Made by a program: the position numbers and the translations under genes. From Bhargavaea beijingensis (GTDB taxonomy: Bacteria > Bacillota > Bacilli > Bacillales_A > Planococcaceae): 64,000 nt of DNA. Under the pieces are notes generated by a model. It ran no database searches. It had not been told where the DNA came from and worked only from the letters and a program-made list of their open reading frames with translations. The stretch covers positions 124,001 through 188,000 of the forward strand of contig NZ_FNAR01000001.1 in the NCBI RefSeq assembly GCF_900101985.1, in the 5' to 3' direction. Within the stretch, counting starts at the first letter, position 1; every line of letters begins with the position of its first letter. Of this stretch, positions 56,150 to 64,000 are shown piece by piece.

Positions 56150-56589
56150 ATGAAACTGCATGAACTGAAACCTGCAAAAGGATCCCGCAAAGAACGCAAC
56201 CGTGTGGGCCGTGGACCTGGTTCGGGCAACGGCAAGACGTCCGGCCGCGGTGCAAACGGTCAAAACTCGCGTTCCGGCGGCGGTGTACGCCTCGGCTTCG
56301 AAGGTGGCCAGATGCCTCTTTTCCAGAGCCTGCCTAAGCGCGGATTCACGAACATCAACCGCAAGGAATATGCCATCGTGAACCTCGAAACGCTTAACCG
56401 CTTCGAAGAAGGTACGGAAGTCACTCCAGCGCTCCTGCTTGAAACAGGCATTGTGAGCAAGGAAAAATCCGGCATCAAGATCCTCGGCAACGGTCAGCTT
56501 GAGAAAAAGCTTACTGTACGGGCTCACAAATTCTCCGCTTCCGCTAAAGAGGCCATCGAGAACGCAGGCGGCTCCGTCGAGGTGATCTG

Positions 56590-56590
<1 letters not shown>
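56150..56590 (+). CDS. rplO: 50S ribosomal protein L15
   Basis: A 146-residue assembly protein. [20 protein letters not shown] is followed by a Gly/Arg-rich extension ([20 protein letters not shown]) that runs into the 23S core. The C-terminal globular domain has [20 protein letters not shown]. The stop shares one base with the secY start. Confidence 0.97.
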
Positions 56591-58585
<1,995 letters not shown>

Positions 58586-58883
58586 GCCCGTGCCGGGGAG
58601 GCGAGACGATCCTGTTTTATGGCATGTGACGGCAGACCATGTCCGGCGTCCGCTGCGAACGGCGGGCATGGCGCGGAAATGCTGGCATGGCGGGACTCCG
58701 CTCATGCAAGGCAGTCCGGAACAAGGTATAATGGAGACCGTGGATTTGTCCGTTTTCCGGACAGGGAAGCGGAATCCATTGGTAGTCTTTCGGACATCTC
58801 TCATGCAGACCGTTCATATGTTTGAAGGTAGGGCGCAGCGGGACGAAGAGAGACCTGATTCTAACATGAAGGGATGATGATGG
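58586..58883 (+). other. adk-infA intergenic region lacking map
   Basis: 298 bp with no credible gene; the methionine aminopeptidase gene usual here in Bacillus is absent and I see no remnant. A perfect TATAAT (58727-58732) may be an infA promoter, but the -35 region is poor. Confidence 0.55.
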
Positions 58884-59102
58884 ATGGCGAAAGATGATTT
58901 AATCGAAGTGGAAGGCACGGTCGTCGAGACTCTGCCAGGAGCTAATTTTCAAGTGGAACTCGAAAACGGCCATACGATCCTTGCGCACGTTTCCGGAAAA
59001 ATGCGGATGCACTATATCCGGATTTTGCCGGGTGACCGTGTGACAGTGGAACTTTCCCCCTACGATCTGACCCGTGGCCGTATCACATACCGTTACAAAT
59101 GA
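58884..59102 (+). CDS. infA: Translation initiation factor IF-1
   Basis: A 72-residue OB-fold factor occupying the ribosomal A site during initiation. It shows [20 protein letters not shown] and [23 protein letters not shown] 58884 follows GAAGGGATGATGATGG. It is the first gene of the alpha-type run rpmJ-rpsM-rpsK-rpoA-rplQ. Confidence 0.98.
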   Translation: MAKDDLIEVEGTVVETLPGANFQVELENGHTILAHVSGKMRMHYIRILPGDRVTVELSPYDLTRGRITYRYK

Positions 59103-59107
59103 TCTAA

Positions 59108-59251
<144 letters not shown>

Positions 59252-59275
59252 ACCCTAAGGAGGTGCACGAATAAT

Positions 59276-59641
59276 ATGGCACGTATTGCTGGTGTAGACG
59301 TACCGCGCGAAAAGCGCGTAGTCATCGCTCTCACTTACATCTACGGAATCGGTAAAACGACTTCCCAGAAGATCCTCGCCGGCGCAGGCGTTTCCGAAGA
59401 GACTCGCGTCCGCGATCTCACTGACGCCGAGCTCGACAAGATCCGTGAACAAATCGACAGCCTGAAAGTTGAAGGTGACCTTCGCCGTGAAACGAACCTC
59501 AACATCAAGCGTCTGATGGAAATCGGCAGCAACCGTGGTATCCGCCACCGCCGCGGCCTTCCTGTACGCGGTCAGCACACGAAGAATAACGCACGTACCC
59601 GCAAGGGCCCGCGCAAGACAGTCGCAAACAAGAAGAAATAA
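59276..59641 (+). CDS. rpsM: 30S ribosomal protein S13
   Basis: A 121-residue head protein bridging to L5 and t[23 protein letters not shown] is the N-terminus. [20 protein letters not shown] is the C-terminal P-site tail. It lies 24 nt after rpmJ behind TAAGGAGGTG. Confidence 0.98.
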   Translation: MARIAGVDVPREKRVVIALTYIYGIGKTTSQKILAGAGVSEETRVRDLTDAELDKIREQIDSLKVEGDLRRETNLNIKRLMEIGSNRGIRHRRGLPVRGQHTKNNARTRKGPRKTVANKKK

Positions 59642-59657
59642 TCAGCAAAGGAGGTAA

Positions 59658-60056
<399 letters not shown>

Positions 60057-60188
60057 TGGCTGTCCGTCCATTGATTGAGAAACACGATTTACGGATAAAC
60101 TGGTTTGTGAGAGTGCAATAGTTGTCTTGTATATCGATTTCCAATAGGAACTGCCATTCATGGACGTTTTGAGGGAGGGTGAATTTGA

Positions 60189-61130
60189 ATGATCGAAATA
60201 GAAAAACCGAGGATTGAAGCTGTACAGACTGTGGAGAACACCTATGGAAAGTTCATCGTGGAGCCGCTTGAGCGGGGCTACGGAACCACCCTGGGCAATT
60301 CCCTGCGCCGGATTCTTCTTTCTTCACTGCCGGGTGCCGCTGTAACATCCATCCAGATTGACGGAGTCCTCCACGAATTCTCGACGGTGGACGGCGTAGT
60401 GGAAGATGTGGCATCGATCATCCTGAACGTGAAGCAGCTGGCTCTGAAAATCTACTCGGACGACGAAAAAGTCATCGAGATCGATGTAAAGGGCGAGAAC
60501 CAGGTAACGGCCGCAGATATCACGCATGACAGCGACGTTGAAATCCTCAATCCGGATCTCCACATTGCAACCGTCGGCAAGAACGGCCACCTCCGCATGC
60601 GCATGTATGCTCAGCGCGGTCGCGGTTATGTTCCGGCTGACCGCAACAAGCGTGAAGATCTGCCAATCGGCGTGATCCCGATCGACTCCATTTACACCCC
60701 AGTCTCACGCGTCAATTTTCAGGTGGAAAACACACGGGTCGGACAACTGTCCGATTATGATAAATTGACCCTCGACGTCTGGACCGATGGCAGCATCGGG
60801 CCGCAAGAGGCAATCTCGCTCGGCTCCAGGATCCTGACCGAGCACCTCAACATCTTCGTCGGCCTCACGGATGAAGCACAGTCCGTCGAGATCATGGTGG
60901 AGAAGGAAGAAGACCAGAAGGAAAAGGTTCTCGAGATGACCATCGAGGAGCTCGACCTGAGCGTCCGTTCCTACAACTGCCTGAAGCGTGCCGGCATCAA
61001 TACGGTGCTTGAGCTCGCGAACAAGACCGAAGATGAAATGATGAAAGTGCGCAACCTGGGCCGCAAGTCCCTCGAAGAGGTCAAGGCGAAGCTTGATGAT
61101 CTCGGACTCGGCCTGCGTACGGAAGAATAA
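60189..61130 (+). CDS. rpoA: DNA-directed RNA polymerase subunit alpha
   Basis: A 313-residue assembly and UP-element-binding subunit. The N-terminal dimer domain has [20 protein letters not shown]. An acidic linker ([10 protein letters not shown]) leads to the C-terminal domain with [20 protein letters not shown] and [23 protein letters not shown] 60189 follows GAGGGAGGGTGA. Confidence 0.98.
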   Translation: MIEIEKPRIEAVQTVENTYGKFIVEPLERGYGTTLGNSLRRILLSSLPGAAVTSIQIDGVLHEFSTVDGVVEDVASIILNVKQLALKIYSDDEKVIEIDVKGENQVTAADITHDSDVEILNPDLHIATVGKNGHLRMRMYAQRGRGYVPADRNKREDLPIGVIPIDSIYTPVSRVNFQVENTRVGQLSDYDKLTLDVWTDGSIGPQEAISLGSRILTEHLNIFVGLTDEAQSVEIMVEKEEDQKEKVLEMTIEELDLSVRSYNCLKRAGINTVLELANKTEDEMMKVRNLGRKSLEEVKAKLDDLGLGLRTEE

Positions 61131-61177
61131 ATCGTCCATAGCGGACACTCCAATTCACCCAAAAGGAGGGAAACTCG

Positions 61178-61558
61178 ATGGGCTACAGAAAGTTAGGTCG
61201 TACAAGCTCCCAGCGTAAGGCGATGCTTCGTGACCTCGCAACCGATCTCATCATCAACGAACGCCTGCAGACGACTGAAACGCGTGCGAAAGAGCTCCGT
61301 TCCGTCGTTGAGAAAATGATCACTCTCGGAAAACGCGGTGATCTCCATGCACGCCGTCAGGCTGCCGAATTCATCCGTCGTGAACTCGTTACGACGACTG
61401 ACGAAGAAGGCAACGAACAAACGGTCTATGCACTGCAGAAACTGTTCGACGATGTGGCACCTCGCTACGCTGAGCGCCAGGGCGGCTACACACGCATCAT
61501 GAAGGTCGGCCCTCGTCGCGGTGACGGCGCACCGGTCGTCATTATCGAACTCGTTTAA
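61178..61558 (+). CDS. rplQ: 50S ribosomal protein L17
   Basis: A 126-residue tunnel-exit protein. It shows [20 protein letters not shown] and the end segment [20 protein letters not shown]. It has a slightly longer middle loop ([14 protein letters not shown]) than B. subtilis L17. It is the last gene of the ribosomal supercluster and is followed by a terminator. Confidence 0.98.
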   Translation: MGYRKLGRTSSQRKAMLRDLATDLIINERLQTTETRAKELRSVVEKMITLGKRGDLHARRQAAEFIRRELVTTTDEEGNEQTVYALQKLFDDVAPRYAERQGGYTRIMKVGPRRGDGAPVVIIELV

Positions 61559-61569
61559 TTGCGGTACGG

Positions 61570-61614
61570 AAAAGGGTGTGCGGTTACCTGAGTATGGACG
61601 GCACCCTTTTCTTT
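61570..61614 (+). terminator. Terminator after rplQ
   Basis: Stem AAAAGGGTG / CACCCTTTT (61570-61578, 61602-61610) with a TTTTCTTT tail. Confidence 0.8.
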
Positions 61615-61615
61615 C

Positions 61616-61787
61616 TATAATGATTTATACGGCAAATGAAAAAGCTGAGCGTTATGATGGGCGGAGCACTTGCTTGCGTCCCGTCTAGCTCTCCGCACCC
61701 CATCATGGTCCCGGCGGTGTGAGCAGCCGCCGGTCATGCCATACGACAAAAGCGCAGTCACCAGTTGGGGTGCGCGCTTTTTTTTTA
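61616..61787 (+). ncRNA. Possible structured small RNA or leader between rplQ and ecfA1
   Basis: TATAAT (61616-61621, weak -35) is followed by three successive stem-loops. First is ATGATGGG/CCCATCAT with inner GGAG/CTCC (61654-61706). Second is CCGGCGG/CCGCCGG (61711-61733). Third is AAAAGCGC/GCGCTTTT with inner CACC/GGTG (61748-61781), ending in nine Ts. No ORF with a ribosome site is present. It could be an sRNA, an attenuating leader of ecfA1, or a degraded repeat; I recognise no known family. Confidence 0.35.
61748..61787 (+). terminator. Strong terminator upstream of ecfA1
   Basis: Stem AAAAGCGC with GCGCTTTT, continued by an inner CACC/GGTG stem, followed by an uninterrupted T run to 61786. 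Confidence 0.8.
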
Positions 61788-61963
61788 CATACGTACGGAA
61801 ACCGGAGACGCGGCGGCAACGGAGTGAGACGTGAAACCTACCGGTGCGGTTATCCACCTTCTGCCTCCTGGCGGCCGTTGAATCCCGCCGGGACCGGACG
61901 ACACGGTCCCCGCATTCCGTTACAATAGACAGCAGAGTTGAGTGAAGCAGAGGAGGAATGACT

Positions 61964-62809
61964 ATGGAACGGATCCTGTCCCTTCAGGACATCCGTTTTA
62001 GCTATACACCGGACGACCCGGATAGCCGCTTTGCGGTGGACGGCGTATCGTTCGATATGCAGGCGGGTGAATGGATCGCCGTCGTCGGCCACAACGGCTC
62101 TGGCAAGTCGACGCTGGCACGGCTCATCATCGGCCTCCTGTTCCCGCAGGAGGGGACCGTCGGGCTGTTCGGCGACCCGCTCACGGAGGACAATCTGTGG
62201 GAAAAGCGCTCGCAGATGGGCATGGTGTTCCAGAACCCCGATAACCAGTTTGTCGGAGCAACCGTGCAGGACGATGTCGCTTTCGCCCTTGAAAACAACG
62301 GCATCCCGTTCGGGGAGATGACGCTCCGTGTGCAGAATGCACTGGAACAGGTCAAGATGGACACCTTCCTTGACCATGAGCCGCACCATCTGTCGGGCGG
62401 CCAGAAGCAGCGTGTGGCCATCGCAGGGGCTCTGGCGCTCCGCCCGAGGCTGCTGATCCTGGACGAGGCGACTTCGATGCTCGATCCCCAGGGGCGCGAG
62501 GAAGTCATCCGGGTCATTCTCGAACTAAGAGAAAAGACGGGACTGTCCGTCATTTCGATCACCCATGATCTGGAGGAAGCGCTGCTTGCTGACCGGGTTG
62601 TGATCATGAACGGCGGCCGGAAGTTCGCGGAAGGAACGCCGCAGGACGTCTTTCTGAAGGGAGAGGCACTGACGGCACTCGGGCTCGATTTGCCGTTCGC
62701 CATGCGGCTGTCCGCCCTTCTCAAGGAGCAGGGGATCCCGACAGAGCCCGGAACAATGACGGAACGGAAGTTGGTGGAGCAGCTATGGACATTGCACTCG
62801 AACAGGTAG
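61964..62809 (+). CDS. ecfA1: ECF transporter ATPase A1
   Basis: A 281-residue ABC ATPase of the energy-coupling factor module for vitamin and metal uptake. Walker A is GHNGSGKST, Q-loop VFQNPDNQ, signature LSGGQKQR, Walker B LLILDEATSML and H-loop ITHDLEEA. The start is ATG 61964, 7 nt after GGAGG (61952-61956). An ATG at 61958 lies too close to it. It overlaps ecfA2 by 25 nt. Confidence 0.96.
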   Translation: MERILSLQDIRFSYTPDDPDSRFAVDGVSFDMQAGEWIAVVGHNGSGKSTLARLIIGLLFPQEGTVGLFGDPLTEDNLWEKRSQMGMVFQNPDNQFVGATVQDDVAFALENNGIPFGEMTLRVQNALEQVKMDTFLDHEPHHLSGGQKQRVAIAGALALRPRLLILDEATSMLDPQGREEVIRVILELREKTGLSVISITHDLEEALLADRVVIMNGGRKFAEGTPQDVFLKGEALTALGLDLPFAMRLSALLKEQGIPTEPGTMTERKLVEQLWTLHSNR

Positions 62810-63657
62810 GTTACACATACGCCGCGGGCACGCCGTTCCAGAAGCGGGCTCTCCATGATGTGAACGTCCGCATCCCTTCGGGCTCCTATACGGCCATCAT
62901 CGGACACACAGGCTCCGGCAAATCGACGCTCCTGCAGCATCTGAACGGCCTTCTGAAGCCGACGGCGGGCAGAGTCCGCATCGGGGATACAGAAGTCACC
63001 AAGGAGACGAAAGGCAAGCAGTTGAAGCCGGTCCGCCGCAAAGTCGGCATTGTTTTCCAGTTTCCCGAACACCAGCTGTTCGAGGAAACTGTACTGAAAG
63101 ACGTCATGTTCGGCCCGCTGAACTTCGGTGTGCAGGAAGAAGAGGCAAAAGCCCGGGCACTCCGGTGGATCAATCGTCTCGGCCTGCCGGAAGGGACGGC
63201 GGAAAAGTCGCCGTTTGACCTGTCTGGCGGACAGATGCGGCGTGTCGCGATTGCGGGAGTGCTCGCGATGGAGCCGGATGTGCTCGTCCTGGACGAGCCC
63301 ACCGCGGGGCTGGACCCTGCCGGCCGCAAGGAGATCATGGACCTGTTCTACGAGCTGCACGAACAGCGGGACATGACGACGATCCTCGTCACCCACAGCA
63401 TGGAGGACGCCGCTCGCTATGCGGACCACATGATTGTCATGCATGACGGCACAGACGTCCTCCAGGGGCCTCCAGGGGAAGTGTTCGGGGATGCGGAGCG
63501 CCTCGCAGGCTGGCGCCTCGGTGTCCCTCGCACCGTCAGCTTCCAGCGGCTGTACGAGGAAGGCGCAGGCCTGCCGCACGGTCCTGCGGCACTCACCGAA
63601 GAGCAGCTCGCATCCTATCTCGCGGCGCACCTCGGGGAAGGGGGCAGCGCATCATGA
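62785..63657 (+). CDS. ecfA2: ECF transporter ATPase A2
   Basis: A 290-residue partner ATPase. It has Walker A GHTGSGKST, Q-loop VFQFPEHQ, signature LSGGQMRR, Walker B VLVLDEPTAGLDP and H-loop VTHSMEDA. The RFQ-type Q-loop FPEHQLFEETV is characteristic of EcfA2. Its start lies inside ecfA1 and its stop overlaps ecfT, giving a tightly coupled operon. The substrate-specific S components are encoded elsewhere. Confidence 0.96.
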   Translation: MDIALEQVGYTYAAGTPFQKRALHDVNVRIPSGSYTAIIGHTGSGKSTLLQHLNGLLKPTAGRVRIGDTEVTKETKGKQLKPVRRKVGIVFQFPEHQLFEETVLKDVMFGPLNFGVQEEEAKARALRWINRLGLPEGTAEKSPFDLSGGQMRRVAIAGVLAMEPDVLVLDEPTAGLDPAGRKEIMDLFYELHEQRDMTTILVTHSMEDAARYADHMIVMHDGTDVLQGPPGEVFGDAERLAGWRLGVPRTVSFQRLYEEGAGLPHGPAALTEEQLASYLAAHLGEGGSAS

Positions 63658-64000
63658 TGGAGAAAATGGTGTTCGGCCGCTACATCCCGGGCGATTCGTT
63701 CGTCCACCGGCTCGACCCCCGATCGAAGCTGATTTTCGTTTTCATCTTCATCGCGGCCGTATTCCTCGCGAACAGCACCTTAAGCTACGCGCTCCTGCTC
63801 GCTTTCACCTTGCTGTCAATCCTGGCATCCAAAGTGCGCATCGGATTCCTGATCGGCGGCCTGAAGCCGGTCATGTTCCTGATTGCTTTCACATTCCTTT
63901 TGCACATCTTCTTCACGAAAGAAGGCGACCTGCTGTTTGAGCTCGGTTTCCTGAAAATCTATGAGGAAGGCTTGCGGCAGGGAATCTATATCTCGGTCCG
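63654..64000 (+). CDS. ecfT: ECF transporter transmembrane scaffold EcfT (3' end outside window)
   Basis: The N-terminal ~115 residues, read by eye. They begin MMEKMVFGRYIPGDSFVHRL, continue DPRSKLIFVFIFIAAVFLAN, and contain at least three hydrophobic segments. The pattern GRYIPGDSFVHRLDPRSKL matches Bacillales EcfT. The gene is cut by the window end. Its ATG overlaps the ecfA2 TGA; a second ATG follows at 63657. EcfT couples the two ATPases to exchangeable S components in the membrane. Confidence 0.93.
   Translation, partial: MMEKMVFGRYIPGDSFVHRLDPRSKLIFVFIFIAAVFLANSTLSYALLLAFTLLSILASKVRIGFLIGGLKPVMFLIAFTFLLHIFFTKEGDLLFELGFLKIYEEGLRQGIYISV

Overview
The window is chromosomal DNA of a Gram-positive, low-G+C-lineage (Firmicutes) bacterium whose own base composition is high for that group. 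Gene order and protein sequences are those of Bacillales: ctsR-mcsA-mcsB-clpC-radA, yacL-ispD-ispF, gltX-cysE-cysS-mrnC-rlmB-rae1-sigH, secE-nusG-rplKAJL-rpoBC, rplGB-rpsL-rpsG-fusA-tuf and the S10-spc-alpha ribosomal clusters. The composition and the intergenic repeats suggest a high-G+C member of the Planococcaceae (for example a Bhargavaea-like genus). The family and genus are inference only.

Layout. 1-1430: the 3' end of an unidentified gene and a divergent GNAT acetyltransferase with a good sigma-B-type promoter. 1640-8160: the class III heat-shock genes, with two separate CtsR operators, one before ctsR and one before clpC, ending in radA and a terminator. 8365-10706: yacL, ispD and ispF. 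10707-12600: a periodic short-repeat array, then gltX. 12600-17420: a cysteine T-box and the cysE-cysS-mrnC-rlmB-rae1-sigH run. 17430-29420: secE, nusG with an unusual leader, ribosomal stalk genes with L10 and presumed L1 leader elements, then rpoB and rpoC. 29560-34450: the str cluster. 34697-45025: a complete branched-chain amino-acid block (ilvD, an isoleucine T-box, then ilvB-ilvN-ilvC-leuA-leuB-leuC-leuD), lying between tuf and rpsJ. 45140-46643: a NhaC/YuiF-type transporter. 46767-46890: a second periodic repeat array. 47196-61614: the S10-spc-alpha supercluster through rplQ. 61615-64000: a structured non-coding stretch, then the energy-coupling module ecfA1-ecfA2-ecfT, with ecfT cut by the window end.

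The genes are almost all housekeeping: protein quality control, isoprenoid precursors, aminoacyl-tRNA and cysteine synthesis, transcription and translation machinery. The ilv-leu block adds valine, isoleucine and leucine synthesis, under apparent CcpA activation (cre site upstream of the promoter) and tRNA-Ile attenuation.

The most unusual signals are non-coding. Two intergenic arrays, 36 kb apart and built of different 11-12 bp motifs, share the same spacing: steps of 21-22 bp (two helical turns) with wider gaps of about 28-31 bp. Other notable points are a nusG Shine-Dalgarno lying 21 nt from its start codon with a hairpin between them, a leader motif repeated before rplK and rplA, an exact 15-bp duplication of the rpoB -35 region, and the absence of disA, rpmGB and map from their usual Bacillus subtilis positions.
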